DNA of 46,301 nucleotides, taken from Lentimicrobium sp. GTDB taxonomy: Bacteria > Bacteroidota > Bacteroidia > Bacteroidales > Lentimicrobiaceae. Made by a program: the position numbers and the translations under genes. The notes beneath the pieces are model-generated. The model ran no database searches, was not told the DNA's origin, and saw nothing but the letters and a program-made list of their open reading frames with translations. The stretch is from contig JANJXJ010000195.1 of the NCBI GenBank assembly GCA_024709105.1, positions 1 through 46,301 on the forward strand, read 5' to 3'. This document shows positions 26,174 to 34,767 of this stretch, one piece after another. Positions within the stretch are counted from its first letter, which is position 1. Each line of letters opens with the position of its first letter.

Positions 26174-28435
26174 ATGATAAAAGCCGCTTGTTCACCGTGT
26201 ATTAAAGCCTTGATTGTCATTAATTTGCTGATTTTTCAAACAATTTTGGTTTCAGGACAATCCCTTGCCCGTTTTGTTAATCCTTTTATCGGAACATCAA
26301 ACTATGGAGCGACCCATCCAGGAGCTGTTGTACCACAGGGAATGGTTTCGGTGGTGCCGTTTAATGTTACCGGTTCATCAGCAAATAAATTCGATAAGGA
26401 CGCGCGGTGGTGGTCTGCACCGTATGCCAGCGAAAACACTTTTTTTTCAGGATACAGCCATGTGAATCTAAGTGGAGTTGGATGCCCCGACCTCGGCGTA
26501 ATTATGCTTATGCCAACTTCAGGAAAGCTTACTGCCCGAATTAGTGATTATGGTTCAGCAATGAGCAGACAAAAAGCTTCGGCCGGTTATTACAGCTGCT
26601 TTCTCGATAAATACCAGATACTAACCGAAGTTTCGGCCACCCAACGCACCGGAGTCAGCAGGTTTACCTATCCTGCCGGTGAAGCAAACATCATGATTGA
26701 TCTGGGAAACGGACTTACCAATGAATCGGGGGCTTACATCAGGGTGCTGAACAATTATGAGGTAGAAGGCTGGCGCATGACCGGGAATTTTTGTTATCAG
26801 GGTAATTCCGAACGTCCGGTATATTTTTATGCAAGAATAAGCAAGCCTGCCAAAGAATTCGGAGTCTGGAAAAAGATGCCGGAAATGAAAGTGGAAGGAA
26901 ACTGGTCGGCAACAAACAATAATTTTAAGTTCTACAAAAATTACACTGAACCTATGGCCGGTGACAGCATTGGAGCCTGGTTTTCGTATCAGGTGGAAGA
27001 AGGGGAAATGATTACAGTGCAGCTTGGCATTTCCTACGTTAGTATTGAAAATGCCCGCCTCAATCTGCAAGCTGAGCAGCCCGTTGCCGATTTTGATAAG
27101 GTCTGGAAAAATGCACAGAATGAATGGGAAACCGTTCTTTCTAAAATACAGGTTGAAGGTGGTACCGATGACGAAAAAACAATTTTCTATACAGCGCTGT
27201 ATCACATGAATCTGCACCCGAATATTCTGAACGATGTTAATGGCGAATACCCTCTAATGGAATCAGCCGGGACAGGTAAATTGAGCTCAGGAAACCGGTA
27301 TACTGTTTTTTCGCTCTGGGATACCTACCGCAATTATCATCCTTTTATGAGTTTGGTTTACCCTGAGATTCAGACAGCCATGGTGAACTCAATGGTTGAA
27401 ATGTACAAGGAAAGTGGCTGGTTGCCCAAGTGGGAGCTCAACAGCCGCGAAACTTATACCATGAATGGAGATCCGGCTCTTCCGGTGATTACCGATACTT
27501 ACCTTAGGGGATTAACAGGCTTCGATGTGCAAACTGCCTATGAGGCTATGGTGAAGTCGGCAACTACTCCCGAAAAGGAAAACAAAATCAGGGTTTCCAA
27601 CGATTTTTACCTTACAAATGGTTATGTGCCTTTTCTTGAGCCTTTTGATAATTCTGTTTCCGTTGCACTTGAGTATTATATTGCCGACTGGAACCTTGGG
27701 CAATTGGCCAAAGCACTCGGGAAAACCGAAGATTACAAACGGTTTAATGCCCAATCGCTCAGGTATGTTAATTACTACGATGCTGAACAGTTTGGGGTAT
27801 TCCGGCCTAAACTGCCCAATGGTTCATTTTTGAGTAATTTTGATCCCATGCAGGGAAAAAACTTCGAGCCTGTACATGGTTTTCATGAGGGGACTGCATG
27901 GAATTATGCGTTTTGCGTACAGCATGATATTCCGGGATTGATAAGATTATCGGGAGGCAAAAATAAATTTCTCGATAAACTGAATACTGTCTTTTCTGAC
28001 AGTCTATATGATATGACCAACGAGCCCGACATTCACTATCCATATCTTTACAATTATCTCAAAGGGGAAGAATGGAGAGCGCAGCAGGAAGTAAGCAGTT
28101 TGATTAACACATGGTTCAGCAACAAGCCCGGAGGTTTGCCCGGAAACGATGACTGCGGAACCATGAGTGCCTGGCTGGCTTTCAGTATGATGGGATTGTA
28201 TCCGGTTTGCCCCGGCGATATGAATTTTGCTATTGTAAAACCTGTTTTCGAAAAAGTTACCATTCATCTCGATAGCAAATATTATCCCGGCAAACAATTT
28301 GAAATCAGCAGGAACGGCACTGCGAACGGTGGATATATTAAAGGACTGATGTTAAACGAAAAAAAATACAGTTCCTATTTTGTACCTCATCAAACCATTG
28401 TTGCCGGAGGTAAACTTGAAATCCTGAATGATTAA
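26174..28435 (+). CDS. GH92 alpha-mannosidase 3 (secreted, divergent)
   Basis: The 753-residue protein has a signal peptide (1-28, ending LVSGQ) without a lipobox cysteine, so it is probably periplasmic. GH92 signatures are present but differ from copies 1 and 2: VNPFIGTSNYGATHPGAVVP, GYSHVNLSGVGCPDLG, FSLWDTYRNYHPF, the acid Glu572 in FHEGTAWNYAF, TNEPDIHYPYLY and GNDDCGTMSAWLAFSMMGL. The changes around the TNEPDIH segment, which in this family helps shape the +1 side of the active site, suggest a different linkage or aglycone preference. It lies between copies 2 and 4 in the same direction. The substrate is unassigned. Confidence 0.9.
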   Translation: MIKAACSPCIKALIVINLLIFQTILVSGQSLARFVNPFIGTSNYGATHPGAVVPQGMVSVVPFNVTGSSANKFDKDARWWSAPYASENTFFSGYSHVNLSGVGCPDLGVIMLMPTSGKLTARISDYGSAMSRQKASAGYYSCFLDKYQILTEVSATQRTGVSRFTYPAGEANIMIDLGNGLTNESGAYIRVLNNYEVEGWRMTGNFCYQGNSERPVYFYARISKPAKEFGVWKKMPEMKVEGNWSATNNNFKFYKNYTEPMAGDSIGAWFSYQVEEGEMITVQLGISYVSIENARLNLQAEQPVADFDKVWKNAQNEWETVLSKIQVEGGTDDEKTIFYTALYHMNLHPNILNDVNGEYPLMESAGTGKLSSGNRYTVFSLWDTYRNYHPFMSLVYPEIQTAMVNSMVEMYKESGWLPKWELNSRETYTMNGDPALPVITDTYLRGLTGFDVQTAYEAMVKSATTPEKENKIRVSNDFYLTNGYVPFLEPFDNSVSVALEYYIADWNLGQLAKALGKTEDYKRFNAQSLRYVNYYDAEQFGVFRPKLPNGSFLSNFDPMQGKNFEPVHGFHEGTAWNYAFCVQHDIPGLIRLSGGKNKFLDKLNTVFSDSLYDMTNEPDIHYPYLYNYLKGEEWRAQQEVSSLINTWFSNKPGGLPGNDDCGTMSAWLAFSMMGLYPVCPGDMNFAIVKPVFEKVTIHLDSKYYPGKQFEISRNGTANGGYIKGLMLNEKKYSSYFVPHQTIVAGGKLEILND

Positions 28436-28499
28436 TTGCCGGAGACCTTTTTTTGAATTCAGGGAAAACAAAAGCTTAAAAACAAAAGAACCAAAAGAC

Positions 28500-30782
28500 A
28501 TGAAAAGAACATTAGCAATCCTTTCTTTATTGATTAGTTTTTTGTCGCTTTCGGCACAGGACAAAAGGGATTACACACAGTATGTAAATCCTCTGATTGG
28601 CACCGACTCGCGCTACGAGTTGTCAAACGGCAATACCTATCCAGCCATTGCTTTGCCCTGGGGAATGAACTTCTGGACCCCGCAAACCAATCGTATGGGC
28701 GATGGATGGACTTACCAGTATTCCACATCAAAAATCAGAGGGTTTAAGCAAACCCGCCAGCCTTCGCCCTGGATTAATGACTATGGAGCTTTTTCAATTT
28801 TTGCCACAACCGGAAAGCCAGTTTTTGATGAAAACAAGCGCGAATCATGGTTTTCGCACAAAGCAGAAACAGCAAAGCCTGATTATTACAAGGTTTATCT
28901 GGCCGACTATAATACTACTGTCGAAATCGCACCTGCCGAAAGAGCGGCCTGTTTCAGGATAACCTATCCCAAAAGCACTGAAGCCAACCTGATAGTTGAT
29001 GGTTTTTTCAAGAATTCTTATGTAAAAGTAATTCCCGGAGAACGTAAAATTATTGGGTATGCCTGCAATAACTCAGGCGGCGTGCCCGACAATTTCAGAA
29101 ACTACTTTGTAATTTATGCCGATAAAAACTTCGAAGAAGTATTTGTTGTAAAGGACAGCCTGATGAAAACCGGTTTGCTTGAAGCTGAAGGCAAACACGC
29201 CGGGGCAATTGTTCGTTTTGTTACCCGGGCAGGTGAACAGGTAAATTTAAAAATTGCATCTTCTTTCATTAGCTTTGAACAGGCTGAGCTTAACCTTCAA
29301 CAGGAAATCGGAAACCGTTCTTTTGATGAGATACGGGCAAATGCCAATGCAGAATGGAACAAACATCTGGGCCGAATTGAAGTGGAAGGAGGAACCGATG
29401 CTCAGCTAACTACCTTTTACACCGCGCTTTATCGCACTTTACTCTTTCCGAGGAAGTTTTACGAATTTAACAAGGATGGGGAAATGTACCATTACAGCCC
29501 TTACAACGGAAAAGTAGAAAAGGGCTATATGTTTACCGACAATGGCTTTTGGGATACCTTCAGGGCGGTATTTCCTTTCTTCACACTGATGTATCCCGGG
29601 TTTAACAGCGATGTTATGGACGGGCTTGCCAACACATATATGCAGAGCGGCTGGCTGCCCGAGTGGGCAAGTCCGGGACACCGCGATTGTATGATCGGCT
29701 CCAATTCAGCTATAAATATTGCCGACTCCTATTTAAAAGGGATACCCGGGAAAAAAATCGACGTTCTTTACGAAGCAATTTTAAAAAACAGCAGCAATGC
29801 GGGCCCGCTCACATCGGTTGGCAGGTATGGAGTTGATTATTACAACTCCCTGGGATACATACCTTATAATGTTGGTGTAAACGAAAATACCGCCCGAACC
29901 CTTGAATATGCCTTTGCCGATTACAACATCTGGAAACTTGCTAAAGCCCTGAACAGGCCACAACAAGAAATTGATTTATTCGAAAAAAGGGCCATGAATT
30001 ACAAAAATGTTTTTGACAAGTCGGTAAATTTTGTTCGCGGAAGAAATAAAAACGGGGAATTTCAATCCCCTTTCAGGCCCGACAAGTGGGGTGATGCCTT
30101 TACCGAAGGTTGCTCGTGGCACTGGACCTGGTGTGTTTTTCACGATATACAGGGGTTGATTGATTTAATGGGTGGCCCGGCGCCATTTGTCAATAAACTT
30201 GACTCCGTGTTTATTGCACCGCCAACTTTCGACTATTCCTATTATGGTTTTCAGATTCACGAAATTACGGAGATGCTTATCATGAACATGGGACAATATG
30301 CACACGGAAATCAGCCCATTCAGCATATGCCATATCTATACAATTATGCAGGCCAGCCCTGGAAAACCCAGTTTCATGTGAGAGAAATCATGAACCGCCT
30401 GTACACTTCACTACCCGATGGCCTTTGCGGTGATGAAGACAACGGACAAACCTCGGCCTGGTATGTTTTTTCGGCTATGGGATTTTATCCTGTTGCTCCC
30501 GGAACCGGACAGTACGTTTTAGGTGCTCCATTGTTCAGGAAGGTAACCTTGCATCTTGAGGATGGTAAAACATTTGTAATTTCTGCCCCCGGAAACAGTG
30601 CAGAAAATCGCTATGTATCTGAAGCTAAACTAAATGACAAAGTTTACACAAAAAACTACCTCAATCATTCCGATATTACAAAAGGCGGGGCACTTGAATT
30701 TAAAATGAATGCAGAACCTGTTAAAACAAGAGGAATCCATAAAGAGGATTTCCCCTATTCAATGTCGGATGAACTGAAATAG
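28500..30782 (+). CDS. GH92 alpha-mannosidase 4 (secreted, divergent)
   Basis: The 760-residue protein starts at ATG 28500 with a signal peptide (1-20, ending LSLSAQ). An in-frame start at 28428 overlapping the previous gene would put 24 charged residues before the signal. Signatures are VNPLIGTDSRYELSNGNTYP, GFKQTRQPSPWINDYG in place of the usual GFSH block, FWDTFRAVFPF, the acid Glu536 in FTEGCSWHWTW, HGNQPIQHMPYLY and GDEDNGQTSAWYVFSAMGF. Asn-Gln-Pro instead of Asn-Glu-Pro and the altered early motif set it apart from the other three copies, so a distinct linkage is likely. It is the last gene of the run; a terminator follows. Confidence 0.9.
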   Translation: MKRTLAILSLLISFLSLSAQDKRDYTQYVNPLIGTDSRYELSNGNTYPAIALPWGMNFWTPQTNRMGDGWTYQYSTSKIRGFKQTRQPSPWINDYGAFSIFATTGKPVFDENKRESWFSHKAETAKPDYYKVYLADYNTTVEIAPAERAACFRITYPKSTEANLIVDGFFKNSYVKVIPGERKIIGYACNNSGGVPDNFRNYFVIYADKNFEEVFVVKDSLMKTGLLEAEGKHAGAIVRFVTRAGEQVNLKIASSFISFEQAELNLQQEIGNRSFDEIRANANAEWNKHLGRIEVEGGTDAQLTTFYTALYRTLLFPRKFYEFNKDGEMYHYSPYNGKVEKGYMFTDNGFWDTFRAVFPFFTLMYPGFNSDVMDGLANTYMQSGWLPEWASPGHRDCMIGSNSAINIADSYLKGIPGKKIDVLYEAILKNSSNAGPLTSVGRYGVDYYNSLGYIPYNVGVNENTARTLEYAFADYNIWKLAKALNRPQQEIDLFEKRAMNYKNVFDKSVNFVRGRNKNGEFQSPFRPDKWGDAFTEGCSWHWTWCVFHDIQGLIDLMGGPAPFVNKLDSVFIAPPTFDYSYYGFQIHEITEMLIMNMGQYAHGNQPIQHMPYLYNYAGQPWKTQFHVREIMNRLYTSLPDGLCGDEDNGQTSAWYVFSAMGFYPVAPGTGQYVLGAPLFRKVTLHLEDGKTFVISAPGNSAENRYVSEAKLNDKVYTKNYLNHSDITKGGALEFKMNAEPVKTRGIHKEDFPYSMSDELK

Positions 30783-30805
30783 TTAGCCTGAAAATTTTAT
30801 TTTTA

Positions 30806-30848
30806 AAGCGGGCAGGCAAAATCAGAGTCTGCCTGCTTCATTTTCATT
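30806..30848 (+). terminator. Rho-independent terminator after the GH92 run
   Basis: The arms 30806-30817 (AAGCGGGCAGGC) and 30827-30838 (GTCTGCCTGCTT) form a 12-bp stem with two G-U pairs and a 9-base loop, followed by CATTTTCATTATT. It lies about 25 bases after the last GH92 stop. Confidence 0.7.
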
Positions 30849-30873
30849 ATTACACGGATATTGTTTTATTATT

Positions 30874-30890
30874 CCGAAAACGTTTATCGG
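30874..30890. promoter_or_regulatory. LacI-type operator upstream of the LacI gene
   Basis: CCGAAAACGTTTATCGG contains the perfect core AAACGTTT (30878-30885) flanked by CCGA and TCGG. The core fits AAnCGnTT, the general pattern of LacI/GalR operators. Its place about 55 bases upstream of the -7 box suggests autoregulation, or control of this promoter by another LacI-family protein. Confidence 0.5.
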
Positions 30891-30945
30891 ATAAATTGTA
30901 ATGCTCTACATTTTAAAGGAAGCATAAATGTGTTAATAATTTCCG

Positions 30946-30953
30946 TACATTTG
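30946..30953 (+). promoter_or_regulatory. -7 promoter box of the LacI gene
   Basis: TACATTTG is an exact TAnnTTTG match about 40 bases before the ATG at 30994. No clear -33 box was found. Confidence 0.4.
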
Positions 30954-30993
30954 AGGCACAGGAAATGGTTCGGAATAAAAAAAACAGAAAAAT

Positions 30994-32013
30994 ATGGCTG
31001 CAAATCCGGTTACGATAATGGATCTGGCAAAATTGCTGAACCTTTCCAAGTCAACGGTAAGCCGCGCTTTAAAAAATCATCCTGACATAAGTCCTTCTAC
31101 CCGCGAGGCTGTAAAGCAACTGGCCGATGCTCTGAATTACAGACCTAATTCCGTTGCGGTAACACTTCGCCACAAAAAAAGTAAAATCATAGGTTTGGTA
31201 GTGCCTCAGATTTCCTATTTCTTTTTTCCATCGGTTGTTAAGGGTATTGAAGATGAAGTTGCCCGGCATGGTTATACAATCATGATTATGCAGTCGAACG
31301 AAGAGTATGAAAGAGAAAAGCAGGCATGTGACCACCTGATGTCGGGGAATGTAGAAGGAATACTTGTTTCGGTTTCGATGCAGACACTCGATTTTAACCA
31401 TTTTGATAAAATTATAGATTCAGGTTTGCCGGTTGTGTTTTTTGACCGCGTTCCTGAAAACTGCCAGGCCGACATGGTGCTGGTTGATGATACCGATGGT
31501 GCCTACAGGGCAACCCTTCACCTGATAGAAACAGGCAAAAAGCGGATAGGTATTTGTACCGGAACTCCCAACCTGCTCATCAGCCGAAACCGGCTTAAAG
31601 GTTATAAACGTGCTCTTGCAGAATCAGGGATTGATCTGGATGAAAGATATATTTTTGAAGGAGAAAGTCCCGCCGAGGTGGAAGCCGGTATGGAAAAACT
31701 GCTCAGCCTGCCCGACCCTCCCGATGGAATTTTCGCCATAAGCGACCTGACTATGGCAGGTATTATGCGGGCCATTTATAAGCGAAGATTGAAAATCCCT
31801 GAAGACATCGGAGTAATTGGTTTCTGCGAAGAACCTTTCAGCCTGATGTACAATCCTCCCCTTTCTACCATTAAGCCGATGGGTTACGAAATTGGCCGTA
31901 CTGCAGCAAGAATGCTTTTTAACAAGATACTTAATGCTGAACCCAACCTTTCTCAGGGCCGCGTATTGCTTGCCGGAGACCTGATAGTAAGAGAATCAAC
32001 GTTAAAAGATTAA
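30994..32013 (+). CDS. LacI/GalR-family transcriptional regulator
   Basis: The 339-residue protein has the LacI helix-turn-helix at residues about 6-28 (TIMDLAKLLNLSKSTVSRAL) and the hinge helix near 48-58 (YRPNSVAVTLR). A periplasmic-binding-protein-like sensor domain follows (about 60-335; KIIGLVVPQISYFFFP, VVFFDRVPENCQADMVLVDD, GVIGFCEEPFSLMYNPPLSTI). It should bind a sugar effector and AAnCGnTT operators. Such sites occur before its own gene and before the TonB receptor at 38.2 kb. It stands between the GH92 run and the convergent sucrose-type locus, 23 bases from the permease stop. The operator sites make the sucrose-type locus the more likely target. Confidence 0.9.
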   Translation: MAANPVTIMDLAKLLNLSKSTVSRALKNHPDISPSTREAVKQLADALNYRPNSVAVTLRHKKSKIIGLVVPQISYFFFPSVVKGIEDEVARHGYTIMIMQSNEEYEREKQACDHLMSGNVEGILVSVSMQTLDFNHFDKIIDSGLPVVFFDRVPENCQADMVLVDDTDGAYRATLHLIETGKKRIGICTGTPNLLISRNRLKGYKRALAESGIDLDERYIFEGESPAEVEAGMEKLLSLPDPPDGIFAISDLTMAGIMRAIYKRRLKIPEDIGVIGFCEEPFSLMYNPPLSTIKPMGYEIGRTAARMLFNKILNAEPNLSQGRVLLAGDLIVRESTLKD

Positions 32014-32036
32014 CGCCTGTAAATAAATTGCCTGAG

Positions 32037-33269
32037 TTAATACTCGGTCTCCTCAAGTTTCTTCAGGCGGGCTGTGGTTGGGGAGTAAATAAGATTAATA
32101 AGAGCTCCTGCAAACAGCAATCCGGCAAAAATGGTTGCAACCGTAAATCCAGCCAGGGGATTCTTACCATAGGCATCACTAACAGCACCCATAATCAGTG
32201 GCCCGACAGCAGCACCGGCAGCAGTAAAAAACAATATCACTCCTGCCACAGCTCCGTGGCTTGATTTAGGGAAACAGCTGATTCCTTTTGAATTAATGGT
32301 TGGATAAATAACCGACATAAATAGCCCTGACAACGGCAGCAACAGCACAGCCAGATGTATGCCCACGGTTATACTCAGAATAAAGCAAATAAAAATTGCT
32401 CCGCTGAAAAGTGCCATAGCACCGCTCCAGTTGAATCTGCGTAGAATAAATGCACCCAGGAATCTGCCGCCTGCCCTCAGGAAGAAGAAAACCGATAACG
32501 AATAAGTTGCCAGCACCAGCAAGCCTCCGCCGTATCCTTCAAGCAGGGTTGGCATCCATACGTATATTGCCGATTCTACAGCAACATAAAGAAATGCGGC
32601 AAATGAGAATCCCAGAGCATATGGATCTTTGAGCATTTTAAGTGTTCTTCTGAGATTTACAGGTTCTTCTTTTGATTGTTTGGTGGGCGGGTATTTTACC
32701 AGCATGGAAATTCCGATAAGGATAAAACCCATAATGGCAGCCACTACATAAAGGTACTTCCATTCTACGTTTTGATTTAACAGGTAACTAACCAGAAAAG
32801 TGCCTGCAATGGCACCTACGCCAAAAAAGCCTTCTACCATATTCATGGTTGAGGTATGTTCGGTGTTTGATGTGCTGATGTCGCCGATAAGAGCCAGCGC
32901 CGCAGTTTTGAAAATACCGATGGCAAGGCCCGAAATTATCAGCAGGGTTAGAAAGAATCCAAAACTGTTTCCGGCAATAAACAGGAGTGAATTTACAGCA
33001 AACAAAAGAAGCCCTATGATGATGGTTTTTTTTCGTCCGAGCTTATCGGCCAGGAAGCCCAGAAGTATTCCTCCTAAAGCAATGGCTACCATCGGGCCAT
33101 AATGAAGCAAGCCTGCAGAAGTCATGCTGAGCTCGAATTGCTTCATCACCACACGTATGATTTCTCCCACAGCATCGGTTGTCATGGCAAACATCATAAA
33201 CATAAGGTAGGTTAACCATTTTATGGTGGTGAGATTTCTTTTGCCGGTTATTGCTGTTGTGTCTTTCAT
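32037..33269 (-). CDS. MFS sugar permease
   Basis: The 410-residue protein has about twelve membrane helices with the MFS loop motif GFLADKLGRKKTIIIG between helices 2 and 3. A central cytoplasmic loop (KYPPTKQSKEEPVNLRRTL) separates the two halves. It is the last gene of the minus-strand unit kinase - GH13_18 - permease, so it probably brings the glucoside cleaved by the GH13_18 enzyme into the cytoplasm. The start at 33269 lies 19 bases after the GH13 stop. In-frame ATGs at 33296, which overlaps that stop, and 33317 are possible and would add 9 or 16 polar residues. The substrate cannot be read from the sequence. Confidence 0.85.
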   Translation of the reverse strand: MKDTTAITGKRNLTTIKWLTYLMFMMFAMTTDAVGEIIRVVMKQFELSMTSAGLLHYGPMVAIALGGILLGFLADKLGRKKTIIIGLLLFAVNSLLFIAGNSFGFFLTLLIISGLAIGIFKTAALALIGDISTSNTEHTSTMNMVEGFFGVGAIAGTFLVSYLLNQNVEWKYLYVVAAIMGFILIGISMLVKYPPTKQSKEEPVNLRRTLKMLKDPYALGFSFAAFLYVAVESAIYVWMPTLLEGYGGGLLVLATYSLSVFFFLRAGGRFLGAFILRRFNWSGAMALFSGAIFICFILSITVGIHLAVLLLPLSGLFMSVIYPTINSKGISCFPKSSHGAVAGVILFFTAAGAAVGPLIMGAVSDAYGKNPLAGFTVATIFAGLLFAGALINLIYSPTTARLKKLEETEY

Positions 33270-33288
33270 ATTGCTTGTTGATTTTTGG

Positions 33289-34758
33289 TTATGCATTGTA
33301 AACCAGCTGTTCTCCATTATTACCTGTGTAGGTTATGGTATTGCTGAAGTCGTTTAAGTTAATAGTCAGGGTGCATTCTGTCCCATTGTGCTTGCGGTTA
33401 AGGGAAAGTATATGGTCAGGAGAATCCAGAATAACCAGTTCCCCGTCGAAAGCCGGATGTGTATTCCTGAACCTGATCAGTTGCTGCAATCTTTTTACAA
33501 CCGGTTTTTCAGCTGCTGCAGCAATTTCTTCCATGCTGAAATTATGGCGGTTTATTTCGCGGCCTTCGCCGGTTTTATTTACCATTTCCATGTCGTTTTC
33601 ACCAGCCAGCAAACCTACATAATAAACCTGAGGAATTCCGGGAGCAAAAAACTGTATTGCCCGGGCTGCAATATAAGCATTGTCGTTGCTGTTAAGCACC
33701 GAATAATATGAACATCTTATCTGATGAACATCAAATCCATCGGCGGCTTTATGTTTGTCAGAAAAAACATAGCTTAGATTGGCTCCCCTTTCGAGACACA
33801 CATCTACTATCTTGCGCGCTTCGGTGCTGCTAACCATTTCGTCAAGGTCGGGTTTAACAGGTATTCCGTCGTGGCAGTCGAGCATGGTAAACTGTTTAGA
33901 AGGACGATCAGCCAGGTATTTTTTTAGTCGTTCACCCGACCCGTTGATGAGTGCTTCAAGTATTGTATAGGGCAGAATAAAATCATAAATCCAGTGACCT
34001 TTTTCTGCCAGTTTGTATTGTATGGAGTAGTGCGAATGAACCTCAGGAAGCAGCGCCAGTCCCAATGAGGCAGCTTTTTCTGAAATCCAGTCGATAAACC
34101 GGTAAATTTCGGGTTCAACAAAGAAGCAGCTTGTTCCGGGTTTCTTAATGATATAGCCAACTGCATCAAGACGAACAATTTTAACTCCGTTTGCGGCGAA
34201 GTTTTCGAGGAAACTTTCAAGCATCCTGCGGGTAAGCGGAGCATTTATGTCCAGATCAATCTGTTCTGATGGATTTTCTTTTCCGAAAGTAGTCCAAACC
34301 AACTGCTTTTTCTTACCGGGGCCGGTTTCGTATTCCGACCAGGGTTGTTTGCGGCGTAAAAACATCAATGCAACATCTTGGGCAACTGGTTTCCCGCTTT
34401 CCCAGATTTTATCAGGGGTTAGAAACAGCTCCGCCCATTCCGATTTATCGCCGTTATTCAGAAAATCCTGAAACCATTCTGATTTCCGCGAAATATGATT
34501 TACCATCAGATCAAGCAGAATATGGTAATCCTGCGAAAGTTGCCTGATGTCGTTCCAGGAGCCGAATTGCGGGTCAATTTCCAGATAAGTAAGTGGCGCA
34601 AAACCACGGTCGCCCGAAGACGGGTAGGGTGGAAGGATGTGTATTCCCCCTTCAAAAAGATTGGGAAAATACTTGCTGAGTGCAGCCTTAAGCGCTTGCA
34701 GGTTTCCTCCCAGCGAATCGGGATAGGTAATCAGCTGAACCTTGTTTTTGAGTTCCAT
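33289..34758 (-). CDS. GH13 subfamily 18 phosphorylase, sucrose phosphorylase-like
   Basis: The 489-residue protein closely resembles Bifidobacterium sucrose phosphorylase: KVQLITYPDSLGGNLQAL at the start, GGIHILPPYPSSGDRGFAPL, and then VNHIS. The nucleophile is Asp198 (RLDAVGY), the acid/base Glu239 (EVHSHY) and the third carboxylate Asp297 (DCHDGI). YYSVLNSNDNAYIAARAIQFF and GIPQVYYVGLLAGENDME follow. These enzymes convert sucrose and phosphate to glucose 1-phosphate and fructose. Subfamily 18 also contains sucrose-6'-phosphate, glucosylglycerol and glucosylglycerate phosphorylases, so the acceptor is not certain. There is no signal peptide. It lies 9 bases after the kinase gene, and the permease follows directly. 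Confidence 0.88.
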   Translation of the reverse strand: MELKNKVQLITYPDSLGGNLQALKAALSKYFPNLFEGGIHILPPYPSSGDRGFAPLTYLEIDPQFGSWNDIRQLSQDYHILLDLMVNHISRKSEWFQDFLNNGDKSEWAELFLTPDKIWESGKPVAQDVALMFLRRKQPWSEYETGPGKKKQLVWTTFGKENPSEQIDLDINAPLTRRMLESFLENFAANGVKIVRLDAVGYIIKKPGTSCFFVEPEIYRFIDWISEKAASLGLALLPEVHSHYSIQYKLAEKGHWIYDFILPYTILEALINGSGERLKKYLADRPSKQFTMLDCHDGIPVKPDLDEMVSSTEARKIVDVCLERGANLSYVFSDKHKAADGFDVHQIRCSYYSVLNSNDNAYIAARAIQFFAPGIPQVYYVGLLAGENDMEMVNKTGEGREINRHNFSMEEIAAAAEKPVVKRLQQLIRFRNTHPAFDGELVILDSPDHILSLNRKHNGTECTLTINLNDFSNTITYTGNNGEQLVYNA

Positions 34759-34767
34759 GTTTTGTCT

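Noticed and set aside
30783-30993. Target promoter of the sensor/regulator at 9306
   Set aside because: The AAATTGG-type direct repeats seen before susC are absent here; the only clear site is LacI-type.
33499-33506. AACCGGTT inside the GH13_18 gene, and similar copies at 24567 and 29168 inside GH92 genes
   Set aside because: Single copies inside coding sequence with no promoter nearby; probably codon coincidence and not reported as operators.
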